DNA of 64,000 nucleotides from Apricaphanius iberus (Eukaryota > Chordata > Actinopteri > Cyprinodontiformes > Aphaniidae). This document shows, in pieces, positions 59,001 to 64,000 of this stretch. The position numbers and the translations under genes are program-made. How positions within the stretch are numbered: the first letter of the stretch is position 1; the number at the start of each line of letters is the position of its first letter. The notes beneath the pieces were generated by a model. That model was not told the DNA's origin, ran no database searches, and saw nothing but the letters and a program-made list of their open reading frames with translations. The DNA lies in contig JAPXFQ010000344.1 in assembly GCA_028564705.1 (NCBI GenBank), forward strand, positions 625,001 through 689,000, read 5' to 3'.

Positions 59001-62000
59001 AATCATCTCTGGGAACTCCTTCAACACTGTTGGAAAACCATTTCTGGTGACTGGAAGCTCAAGAGAATGCAAAGCAGGAATCATAGCAAAGGTTGGCTAC
59101 TTTGAGGAATCTAAAATATAACATACATTTTTGTTTAAGTGCATACAGTAATTCCATACATCATGTGTTCATAGTTTTGATGCTCTTAATTGAGAATCTA
59201 CAATGTAGTCATGAAAAGAAAGAAAACGCATTGAATGAGAAGGTGTGTCCAAACATTTGCTCTGTACTATAATCTCAATGCAATTTACAAGAAAAGTCAT
59301 TTCAATACAAACATTCTATTTAAGGAATCTCAGCAGATTGCGTCGAGTCATTGATGGGAGGTTGTTCACACTTGGGCTACTCAGTAGAACAAATTAGAGG
59401 CGAGATCTAGAGCCAATTATTAAGGCCAATATCCAAGGCAGATATATATACTTTTAGGAGCACATTGATTGTGAAAGACAACTGAACACTCGGTGTGCAA
59501 TATAAATTAAAATGTCAATAAAAGTCTTTAAATATTTATTGAACTTCAAATATAAGACAATATAAAAACAAACTCAAATGAATAACCTGAATGCAAATGG
59601 TTTTAGAAAAATAGAAACCAGGTTCTTTAAGAACCAAGAAATAAAACTGTAACCAGAATAATGGTCCAAATAGCTGTTTTAGGTAGAATCTTGACCTGCA
59701 GTATCAAAGAAAAATCACCACAAAGTAAAGCCCACTACCACATGATAGTAAATAATAAAATCTTAAATATATATAAAAACAATGGTGCAGTCAAAGATTA
59801 AACATCAAATTTAAGAGTCAAATATGAATGGGGATGCTCACAGGGGTTCTGAATACGTGGGGGTCCTTCTTTCAGTAAAGTAGCGGCTGCAGCTGGCCAC
59901 ACAGGGACCTTATCTTTTTTTTAAATGTTGATATTGGCTTTTTAAAACAAACTTTAGCCAGTGACCAATATAAAGAAAAAAAAAAAACTATCGGTCAGCC
60001 TCTAGGACAAATATCTGAAGCGCTCAAAATAACAAGGAAATAGTATGGTCGTTTTTTAGCTTCCTAGTCAAAGTCTAGGCTTAAATCTAATTACAATTAT
60101 GATTTCAAACTAACATTAATCCTCAAAGCCATCCCATTTTGTATGCAAAAAAACAAAAAAAATTTTCCCCAAAGAAGATTGAGTGAAGTACACACAGCAA
60201 AGCCAAATATTATTTGCTACATATTGAAAATGTTTGATGATGATTGTTACCAAAAGCAGTTTATAAGTTGAGGTTTTTCTTTCATTTTTTATTCCATGCT
60301 AGGTCTGTTCCTTAATCAAGTAATGACATGACAACTGCATTTAGTATTTACTTTGTTGTCTGTGGATGAAATGTATTTGTTCTGCTAACATATCAATATA
60401 ACACAGCACAAACCTGAATACTTCCGAGCATTTTTGGTACGTATTTTGTAGCTTAAATCTTCCCCTCTAGTTTAGTTTTGTAAGATAATTGTTCCACTTT
60501 TATCTAAGTCTATTCTGTTTTGATCCGGCACCTAAATCACGCATTTCAGTCAAAAACATTCAGAAACTGGCCAGTTTACCTTCAGTCGGCAGCTCAGTCT
60601 ACCCTCTCTTTGAAGAAGTTAAGACCTTACATGCAAACAAATCCTACAGTGCTCCTCAGAGCCGCCGGACTACAATCTGTGCAGAAGTGCTCTTCACTAG
60701 CTCCATCCGCAAGAACAGAAGCAGAAATATGTGCAGTGCTTCAGAGCTATATTTGGTTGTAAAGATCGCCCCGTTGTGTTCTGGTGGGGGACCCGAGTCC
60801 TCCGAGCTCCCGCCTGCGTTAGTCAGCCGTGTGTGTGTGTTTTGTTCTAGTTGTACTCATCGCTGATTAGGCGGCTCCTCCTCATATCCCCATGAGAAGA
60901 GGTCCATCCTTTCCCGGTTACCAGCAGTAACACGAAATCACGCATGTGACGCACAGGAACAGGTTCACACAACATACACACAGAGGTTTTTTTCCACTCC
61001 CCTCCCACACGCAGTTTTCCGACTCACTTGTGCCTGTTGCGTTTCTCTTTCCCTCTATTTGCTTTCCACCGGTTTACCTCTTTTATCAGTCCTCTTCATC
61101 TGTCTCCCCCGCCATGTTTAATAAATCCCAGCTCTTGTCGGTTAGCGGCTGGTACACAGTCAATCATCCACACGGTGCCTTTTCAGGAAGTCCTTGCCCT
61201 CCTGTTGTCCTTCCTGCAGATGTAACAGTTTCCTACTTGACCCATTTGTTGATCTGATGATGAAGTGCTTAGCTCGCCAACCGTCTGTGCCTTTTGTGGT
61301 AATGGCAGCGGGAGAGTTAAAGACTTCAGAGCAACATGAGCAGAGGTTGTTTGCTGCTTGGTCAGCTTCTGAGATTATCCCTCTTGTGTTAAAAAGAGCA
61401 CATGGGCAGAGTCCACACCCACAGTGGAACGCACAATAGATCCCTTGCTGGTTGCTCCCGCTTTAATATTTCTGTTTGTGTATGGGTGTGATTTCCCTTA
61501 CAAGGGAGTCGTTTTACCCGTTCTGTTCTTGTAATCTAGAAAAAATACACGCTAGGGATTTTTGAAAACATAAGAAATTACTCTTCAGTGTCACATGGCA
61601 TTGGTAACCAGATGAAAATTGTGCAAATATAATTTACAAATGAGTAGCATCAAACATTTTGTTCTGACCATGTGTAAGCAGAGATGACTATTGTAATGGC
61701 GGGAAGGCTTTTCGATTTTGCTGAATCACTATATTACGCGCAGGAACAACGTACAACGTGGTTTCTAATTTTTACTTATATTTCAAAGAACGTTTCAAAC
61801 AACTAATTAATTTCCCTACTATTGCTAAGGTGTTTCATTCCGCAAAGGAAATGTGTCCTGAAAACAAGAAAATAGCCTTGCATATTTTACCATTTGCCTA
61901 TTCTGTCCATCTGATCTCTGCCACAGATCCCTCACACATTACATTACAGATTTCCATCAATCAAGCTAAAAAAACAATCACTTTGCAAGACAAAGTAAGG

Positions 62001-63917
62001 GCTGTCAATTTGCTGGAACTGCTTCTCAAACTTGTCTGGCTGAAACCTACGTCAACTAGTACATGAAGCAAATGTCCCCTTCATGAACTTTCTCTCGACT
62101 GGTAAAAATACTACTTAAATTAAAAGTCACTCGTAGTTCTTTGCTTAAAGTGCAACTCACTCCAAAATCGTTTTTGCTGATAAACTGTATAAATGAGTGT
62201 CTAATAGTGCTGTTTACATGTCTAGTCATTATATATTATATTTTAGTACATTTTAGTAACAACAATAATTTTGTACCAAAAATTGTTAGTGGAGCGCCCT
62301 CTTCAGGTTAAAGGAATATTGAACCCCTAAGTAAAAAAATTGTCTGTTGCTATTTTCCCCAGAGATAAGTGAGAAAAAACATTTTGGATCCAGCCCAGTA
62401 ATTTCCCTCATCTGGCAGCAGTCAGTTTGCTTTAGCTTAGCATAAACTAATGTAAGTGAATGGGAAGTAATATCATGCTAGTTGTTCCTATTCACTTACA
62501 TTTGGTTTATACTAAGGTTTAGCTTTAGCTTAGCATAAACAAATTTAAGTAATGGGAAGTAAAGGCATGCTAGTTGTTCCTATTCACTTACATTTGGTTT
62601 ATGCTAAGGTTTAGCTTTAGCTTAGCATAAACCATTGTAAGTGAATGGGAAGTAATAGCATGCTAGTTGTTCCTATTCACTTAAATTTGGTTCATGCTAA
62701 GGTTAAAATTTAGTTTAGCATAAACCAATGCAAGTGAATGGGAAGTAATAGCATGCTAGTTGTTCCTATTCACTTACATTAGGTTTATTCTAAGGTTTAG
62801 CTTTAGCTTAGCATAAACAAATGCAAGTGAATGGGAAGTAATATCATGCTAGTTGTTCCTATCCACTTACATTTGGTTCATTCTAAGGTTTAGCTTTAGC
62901 TTAGCATAAACCAATGTAAGTGAATGGGAAGTAATAGCATGCTAGTTGTTCCTATTCACTTACAATGGTTTATGCTTAGCTAAAGCTAAACCTTAGCATA
63001 AACCAAATGTAAGTGAATGGGAAGTAATAGCATGCTAGTTGTTCCTATTCACTTAAATTTGGTTCATGCTAAGGTTAAAATTTAGTTTAGCATAAACCAA
63101 TGCAAGTGAATGGGAAGTAATAGCATGCTAGTTGTTCATATTAACTTACATTAGGTTTATTCTAAGGTTTAGCTTTAGCTTAGCATAAACCAATGTAAGT
63201 GAATGGGAAGTAATAGCATGCTAGTTGTTCCTATTCACTTACATTTGGTTTATTCTAAGGTTTGGTTTTAGCTTAGCATAAATCAATGTGCGTGAATGGG
63301 AAGTAATAGCATTCTAGTTGTTCCTATTCACTTACACTTGGTTTATTCTAAGGTTTATCTTTAGCTTAGCATAAACAAATGTAAGTGAATGGGAAGTAAT
63401 AGCATGCTAGTTGTTCCTATTCACTTACATTTGGTTTATGCTAAGGTTTAGCTTTAGCTTAGCATAAACCAATGTAAGTGAATGGGAACTAACAGAATGC
63501 TAGTTGTTCTAAATAAATCTATGCAGTATATAGTTCTAAATTATAGCTATAATATGATTAGTGTCGGTGGTATATTTGTCATATGGACACATTGTTATTT
63601 TGATCATTTTTTCCTGATTGCTTGTTTTTTCATTGCATGTGTTAATTGTTTCACATTCAATGCATTCTTTTGCCTTTAAGTGTGGGGATCCTTTTAAAGA
63701 GGAAGACCTAGTTGTGCTTAACGGCACAAAGGAAGAGGTTCAGAAGCTGAGGGTGAAGATGGAGGAGAGGCGAGCGAAGGCAAAAACTAAGGTGAGCTCT
63801 GTTGTTCATTAGTCATGAAGATACGACGACAGTCATTTTAATATTTTCTTTATCCTTTGCAGAAATCAAAGAAGAGCAAGGCAGTTGAAACCGTGTCTAC
63901 AGCAGCAGAATTAAAAG
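34355..63917 (+). CDS. rtf2: RTF2, replication termination factor 2 homolog (5' partial gene: coding exons 1-7 of a longer gene)
   Basis: Seven exons join in frame: 34355-34423, 34554-34648, 34907-35000, 35137-35276, 37085-37163, 63681-63791 and 63863-63917. They give 214 codons plus one base. Every intron is GT-AG. The product matches the Rtf2 family: a basic N-terminus (MGCDGGTIPKRHELVKGPKK), then a first U-box/RING-like half in exons 2-3 (WKYCALSQEKL, then RPIVACELGRLYNKD), a second in exons 4-5 (HCGMFICPVVGLEMNGKHRF, then LQTCGCVFSDRALKEV), and a Cys-x2-Cys segment at the exon 5/6 junction (CHKCGDPFKEEDLVVLNG). A Lys-rich tail follows. The human protein is about 300 residues, so roughly 90 C-terminal residues lie beyond the window. 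RTF2 is a nuclear replisome-associated protein. In vertebrates it is removed from stalled forks by DDI1/2-proteasome action, and it has been linked to RNase H2 and splicing. The start ATG has A at -3 and G at +4. Intron 5 is 26.5 kb and houses antisense GCNT7. Confidence 0.95.
34554..34648 (+). CDS. rtf2: RTF2 coding exon 2
   Basis: 95 nt following a CAG acceptor and ending in GGCAG before GTAAG (phase 2). It encodes the first Cys-containing zinc-binding-like segment (KWKYCALSQEKLRRPIVACE). Intron 2 is 258 bp. Confidence 0.93.
34907..35000 (+). CDS. rtf2: RTF2 coding exon 3
   Basis: 94 nt after a TTCCAG acceptor. It encodes LYNKDAIIEYLLDKSAERP and the following THIRGIK, finishing the first U-box-like half. 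The donor GTGTGT runs straight into a (TA)n tract. Intron 3 is 136 bp. Confidence 0.92.
35001..35041. repeat. (TA)n tract directly at the intron 3 splice donor
   Basis: GTGTG followed by about 18 TA units, beginning at the first base of RTF2 intron 3. Confidence 0.9.
35137..35276 (+). CDS. rtf2: RTF2 coding exon 4
   Basis: 140 nt after a GCAG acceptor, ending CACAG before GTAAA (phase 2). It encodes DIKELNLTDNP through MFICPVVGLEMNGKH, the start of the second RING/U-box-like half. Intron 4 is 1.8 kb and contains repeat material. Confidence 0.93.
35685..35945. repeat. Dispersed repeat, copy B, in RTF2 intron 4
   Basis: Collinear with the 4195-4475 sequence (TTTTAGTCTCAGCGGGCAC, TCTTTGTGGCAC, TGCCTCAAC, TAGGATCTGTAG). 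It is followed at about 35942 by sequence resembling a hAT-type terminus (ACGATTATTTTGATAATCGA). Confidence 0.5.
36402..36730. repeat. Probable hAT-type MITE remnant in RTF2 intron 4
   Basis: AGAGCTGGGCATTGATTCAA at the left and AAGAATTGATTCAGAATCC at the right resemble inverted ends of a common fish element (GGGCTGGG-ATTGATT). Boundaries are uncertain. Confidence 0.35.
37085..37163 (+). CDS. rtf2: RTF2 coding exon 5
   Basis: 79 nt after a TTAG acceptor. It encodes FCYLQTCGCVFSDRALKEV and KTEICHK, ending AAG before GTAAGT (phase 0). The next coding exon lies 26,517 bp downstream. Confidence 0.93.
37204..38303. mobile_element. Non-autonomous DNA element with short inverted ends in RTF2 intron 5
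   Basis: AGGGTGTATTCAGA at the left mirrors TCTGAATACACCCTT at the right. The 1.1 kb interior has frames on both strands (37869-38219) but none with recognisable motifs. Confidence 0.5.
38568..38745 (-). repeat. LINE 3'-end remnant plus (CA)n, minus strand
   Basis: CAATCAATCAATCAAACTTT then ATTTATAAAGCGCTTTTCAA and CTCAAAGTGCTTTACAG. It is nearly identical to 28640-28790, including the run AAAATAACCCCA and the following AACCCAACCC. It ends in an (AC)n run (38722-38744). Confidence 0.7.
38924..39912. mobile_element. Possible DNA element with an internal duplication
   Basis: CTGGAGGGCAAAAAG on the left and CTTTCTGCCCTCCAG on the right are inverted ends with one mismatch. Inside are two direct copies of about 140 bp (39068-39207 and 39477-39618). 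Both start AGCTTCCAGACCGTTT and include ACTCCTCAGATATGACCG and AAAGAAGACATACA. Confidence 0.45.
41137..41808. mobile_element. MITE-like element
   Basis: TAGGGGTGTACAAA at the left and GGCTGCACCCCTA at the right are inverted ends of a kind common in fish hAT-type elements. No convincing target duplication and no transposase frame. Confidence 0.45.
42292..42857. mobile_element. MITE-like element with about 19-bp inverted ends
   Basis: TACTGTATTGACCTGAAT at the left and ATTCAGGTCAATACGGTA at the right match with one mismatch. Subterminal copies of ATCTTATAAT(C/G)GGG(G/T)T occur on both sides. No coding content. Confidence 0.6.
42858..44510. other. Unassigned RTF2 intron 5 DNA
   Basis: AT-rich. 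No frame with recognisable motifs and no element ends seen. Confidence 0.4.
44519..45657. mobile_element. Non-autonomous hAT-type element with 8-bp target duplication
   Basis: Ends TAGGGCTGAACGATT and AATCGTTCAGCCCTA are perfect inverted repeats. Subterminal TTGCAATT and GCGATTT blocks are mirrored by AAATCGCAATCGCAA. It is flanked by ATATGTTA (44511-44518) and ATATGGTA (45658-45665), 7 of 8 matching. 1139 bp long. The interior may include remnants of transposase (around 45170-45330), but no frame is intact. Confidence 0.75.
46755..47556 (+). mobile_element. Penelope-like retroelement copy (5'-truncated, with inverted arms) inserted in the RTE LINE
   Basis: It is bounded by a perfect 7-bp duplication GGGAGGA (46748-46754 and 47557-47563), and the RTE sequence is continuous across it. 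It encodes the C-terminal GIY-YIG-type endonuclease segment of Penelope-like elements at 47065-47306: VYEIPSKSSKKMYTGETGW, then LQTRTMENKK, then CARENHIMDWDNSKII and RFKRLIKEVVE stop. The ends are inverted copies: about 46795-46890 and 47463-47555 share CTGAG-AAGG, ACAGCT-TAG, AAAGAGGTAAAA and AACAACAAC. Confidence 0.72.
47465..47497 (+). ncRNA. Hammerhead-ribozyme-like core in the Penelope-like element
   Basis: CTGAGGA (47465-47471) fits CUGANGA. The next 17 nt can form stem II (AG-CTA pairing with TAG-CT around a 6-nt loop, one bulged G). GAAAC (47489-47493) follows, then the cleavage-type triplet GTC (47495-47497). The inverted arm at 46838-46870 has a mutated version (CTGAGCA, AAAAC). Hammerheads with a minimal helix III are known in Penelope-like elements. 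Activity is not shown here. Confidence 0.45.
49061..49757 (-). other. GCNT7 3' flank / probable 3' UTR
   Basis: AT-rich DNA between the GCNT7 stop and the 3' end of the RTE relic. The only signals seen are the two candidate polyadenylation motifs. I see no other gene. Confidence 0.35.
49398..49403 (-). terminator. Candidate GCNT7 polyadenylation signal
   Basis: TTTATT on + reads AATAAA on the - strand about 355 bp past the GCNT7 stop codon. It lies in unique sequence before the RTE relic. A second AATAAA on the - strand lies near 49278. Which is used cannot be told from sequence. Confidence 0.3.
49758..49951 (-). CDS. gcnt7: GCNT7 terminal coding exon
   Basis: 194 nt after a TTTCCCAG acceptor. 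With the carried-over G it reads GHYVRDICVYGAEDLPWI, then ANKFE, then CLELWHRNKVL, and ends SSWLLN before TGA (49760-49758). The family-typical C-terminus is preserved, so the gene appears functional. Confidence 0.92.
49758..54906 (-). CDS. gcnt7: GCNT7, beta-1,6-N-acetylglucosaminyltransferase-like protein, complete coding region nested in RTF2 intron 5
   Basis: Four coding exons on the - strand join with matching phases: 54906-54727 (phase 0), 53370-52629 (phase 1), 50185-50093 (phase 1) and 49951-49758, ending TGA. They give 402 residues; human GCNT7 is about 430. It is a type II Golgi membrane protein with a short cytoplasmic N-terminus, a signal-anchor at residues ~11-27 (FLFCLGIVACSIIYWLI), a stem, and a GT14 catalytic domain. 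Core motifs seen are FIVTIHKELEVFVRMLRAIY, PQNVYCIHVDAKAP, RLQADLNCMKDL, INLCGQDFP and FGTAYYALTREFV. SPDEH includes Glu ~297, aligning with the catalytic Glu of GCNT1. HDGCKGHYVRDICVYG and ANKFE occur near the C-terminus. The family adds beta-1,6-GlcNAc branches; for GCNT7 itself activity is poorly established. IHKE rather than the VHH-type motif of GCNT1, plus adjacency to RTF2, favours GCNT7 over GCNT1/3/4. Confidence 0.93.
50093..50185 (-). CDS. gcnt7: GCNT7 coding exon 3
   Basis: 93 nt, phase 1 at both ends. Joined to exon 2 it reads A-PGSRFNGGWEGAIRAIKW and then RDQEGKAHDGCK. The GWEG-IRAIKW block is conserved near the C-terminus of the GCNT family, and HDGC carries a conserved Cys. The acceptor (GAAG) has a weak polypyrimidine tract, so the 5' boundary is inferred from frame and homology. 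Confidence 0.87.
50186..52628 (-). other. GCNT7 coding intron between exons 2 and 3
   Basis: 2.44 kb intron. It contains a 20-base C run (50930-50949) and, at about 50590-50740, a stretch resembling sequence near 29540-29620 (an element-internal repeat). Otherwise there is no recognisable structure. Confidence 0.6.
50930..50949. repeat. Poly-C tract
   Basis: Twenty consecutive C on the plus strand, G on the GCNT7 strand, inside a GCNT7 intron. Confidence 0.95.
52629..53370 (-). CDS. gcnt7: GCNT7 coding exon 2 (main catalytic domain)
   Basis: 742 nt beginning VGSYVDKSSLQC after a TTTCAACAG acceptor and ending ATAAAAG before GTAATC. It encodes about 247 residues of the GT14 domain, including YCIHVD, LNCMKDL, NLCGQDFP and SPDEH. 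The Asn-x-Ser/Thr sites NLT and NTT near its start could be N-glycosylated. It is an intact open frame with no stops or frameshifts. Confidence 0.95.
53564..54606 (+). mobile_element. Decayed Tc1-like transposon in GCNT7 intron 1
   Basis: The left end (CCAAAAATTGTGTAAGTTCT, CCCTCTTGAAAAGA, GAGACCTGTAATTTTC) is the inverse of the right end (TCTCTCACCTTTTTAAGTGG, GAGAAGTTGCACAATTGG, TGGCTGACCGAATACTTT, CACTG-TA). Between them are pieces of the transposase N-terminal half (53900-54230: ESAISKQRGVKKSI-like, then SGAPPRSHPVGSK, DDLQRAGTTT-like) and its C-terminus (54413-54470: VKTYRKCLICVIANKE-like). The central catalytic region is deleted. Confidence 0.78.
54727..54906 (-). CDS. gcnt7: GCNT7 coding exon 1 (signal anchor)
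   Basis: 60 codons from MCQLESRKCS to KENYFQ, ending CAG before GTAAGT. It holds the whole transmembrane anchor and part of the stem. I chose the ATG at 54906. An upstream in-frame ATG (54996) lies before a strong splice acceptor (TTTTCTTTTGCAG, exon start 54976), so it would be intronic. The 5' UTR part of this exon (54976-54907) contains a (GGT)n run. Confidence 0.88.
54943..54966. repeat. (CCA)n / (GGT)n run in the GCNT7 5' UTR
   Basis: About eight CCA units on +, read as GGT on the GCNT7 strand. It lies 37-60 bp before the start codon and inside the same exon. Confidence 0.85.
54977..56110. other. GCNT7 upstream region within RTF2 intron 5
   Basis: A splice acceptor (TTTTCTTTTGCAG on the minus strand) ends at 54977. 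At least one non-coding GCNT7 exon and its promoter should therefore lie at higher coordinates, but I could not locate them. The frame at 55183-55407 is not recognised. Confidence 0.4.
56112..56855. repeat. Probable hAT-type repeat remnant
   Basis: GAGATGTCCAAACTTTTGCT, then ATGGGCC, at the left and GAGCCACATAAATGGCTAAA, then CAGGCC, at the right resemble the ends of a common fish element (TCCAAACTTTTT-GGGCCA). Ends imprecise. Confidence 0.35.
56856..58263. other. Unassigned intron DNA with a C homopolymer
   Basis: A 21-base C run at 57201-57221. Frames at 57058-57730 and 57762-58088 have no recognisable motif. Confidence 0.4.
57201..57221. repeat. Poly-C tract
   Basis: Twenty-one consecutive C on the plus strand, 2.3 kb upstream of the GCNT7 first coding exon. 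Confidence 0.95.
58264..58543 (+). repeat. tRNA-derived SINE
   Basis: A-box-like TCTCAGTAGTTAGGAG and B-box-like GTTGCCAGTTCGAGCTCC at the head. The body carries GGGCAAGAAACTTCACCC and CAGTGTGTGAATGTTTGTGT. The LINE-like tail reads GAAGCGCTTTGGGGTCC then AAAGCGCTATGCAAATACAG. The order head-body-tail gives the plus orientation. Confidence 0.7.
58755..59267 (+). mobile_element. Short non-autonomous Tc1-like element
   Basis: Flanked by TA (58753-58754 and 59268-59269). Inverted ends of about 120 bp: CAGTACAGACCCAAAGTTAG at the left; GTACAGAGCAAATGTTTGG at the right, read in reverse. Both continue into ACACC-CTTCTCATTCA, TTTCTTTCTTTTCATGACTA and GCATCAAAACTATGA. It retains the transposase C-terminus (WPPKSADLNPIEMIWGELSR and then HLWELLQHCWKTISGD) but only about 80 codons. 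Confidence 0.82.
59270..62430. other. Unassigned RTF2 intron 5 DNA
   Basis: 60500-61440 is less AT-rich, with several short overlapping frames (60489-60866, 60946-61257) in different registers. No protein motif or element boundary is recognised; it may be an old DNA element. 62160-62430 has wording typical of dispersed fish repeats (CTCACTCCAAAATCG, GGAGCGCCCTCT). Confidence 0.4.
62431..63510. repeat. Palindromic minisatellite, 12 units of 93 bp, in RTF2 intron 5
   Basis: The landmark GCATGCTAGTTGTTC recurs with its CATG (or variant) at 62474, 62566, 62659, 62752, 62845, 62938, 63031, 63124, 63217, 63310, 63403 and 63496. The spacing is 93 bp, the first being 92. Each unit has two hairpins. 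The arms TAAACCAATGTAAGTGAAT and ATTCACTTACATTTGGTTTA surround TAGCATGCTA. Between units, TGGTTTATGCTAAG and CTTAGCATAAACCA surround a 12-nt loop. It ends about 170 bp before RTF2 exon 6. No coding potential. Confidence 0.95.
63681..63791 (+). CDS. rtf2: RTF2 coding exon 6
   Basis: 37 codons after a TTTAAG acceptor. It begins with Cys-Gly-Asp-Pro, which continues the CHK ending of exon 5 into a Cys-x2-Cys motif. It then encodes EEDLVVLNGTKEEV and a charged Arg/Lys/Glu helix, ending AAG before GTGAGC. Phase matches exon 5 exactly. The palindromic minisatellite ends about 180 bp upstream. Confidence 0.92.
63863..63917 (+). CDS. rtf2: RTF2 coding exon 7 (probable 3' boundary)
   Basis: After a TTTGCAG acceptor (intron 6 is 71 bp), 18 codons plus one base encode a Lys/Ser-rich linker (KSKKSKAVETVS). 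I place the donor at G|GTCCGT because the family continues with a long basic linker. If the donor were not used, the frame would stop at TAG 63944-63946, giving a protein much shorter than the family. The remaining exons are outside the window. Confidence 0.72.
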
Positions 63918-64000
63918 GTCCGTCCTTAACCCAAATGAGGCATTAGAACATCGATAAACTGATTTGTATAAACAAAACTCTGCAGCTTACAAAAGGCTAT

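Noticed and set aside
60489..61257. Cluster of plus-strand frames of 80-125 codons
   Set aside because: They overlap in different registers, and show no domain, no consistent splice sites and no similarity I recognise. Raised GC content explains their length.
62440..63500. CRISPR-like array
   Set aside because: The repeats are contiguous 93-bp tandem units with no unique spacers, and the DNA is from a vertebrate.

Overview
This is vertebrate nuclear DNA, almost certainly from a teleost fish. It is AT-rich, has very low gene density, uses GT-AG introns, and is crowded with relics of fish-type mobile elements (Tc1/mariner, hAT-type MITEs, an L2-like LINE, an RTE LINE, Penelope-like elements, DANA/Mermaid-type SINEs) and with GATA/GACA microsatellites. 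I cannot name the species.

Two protein-coding genes are well supported. (1) RTF2 (replication termination factor 2) lies on the + strand. It starts at 34355, and seven coding exons (to 63917) are present before the window ends. The C-terminal exons lie beyond the right edge. (2) GCNT7, a Golgi beta-1,6-N-acetylglucosaminyltransferase-family gene, lies on the - strand. Four coding exons (54906 down to 49758) join without frame conflict into a complete 402-residue protein. The whole GCNT7 coding region sits inside the 26.5 kb fifth intron of RTF2, in antisense orientation. The two genes are also neighbours in mammals, which supports the naming.

Layout. 1-34.2 kb is intergenic: repeats plus unassigned DNA, with one weak candidate membrane-protein exon at 759-953. 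34.2-37.2 kb holds the RTF2 promoter and exons 1-5. The promoter has a CTCF-like consensus match and a TCTCGCGAGA element. 37.2-63.7 kb is RTF2 intron 5. It contains several MITE-like elements, a hAT-type element with an 8-bp target duplication, an RTE LINE relic interrupted by a Penelope-like element, GCNT7 (whose first coding intron carries a decayed Tc1 element), a SINE, a short Tc1-like element, and a 93-bp palindromic minisatellite of 12 units ending about 180 bp before exon 6. 63.7-64 kb holds RTF2 exons 6 and 7.

The most unusual items are three. The first is the very regular, hairpin-forming 93-bp minisatellite next to RTF2 exon 6, including one inter-unit segment that is inverted in place. 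The second is a pair of Penelope-related elements (24.1-24.45 kb and 46.75-47.56 kb) with inverted terminal arms and hammerhead-ribozyme-like cores (CTGANGA, stem II, GAAAC, GTC). The third is the nested RTE/Penelope structure with a perfect 7-bp target duplication. No new multi-gene system was found. Clade names for repeats come from remembered family patterns, not from a database search.
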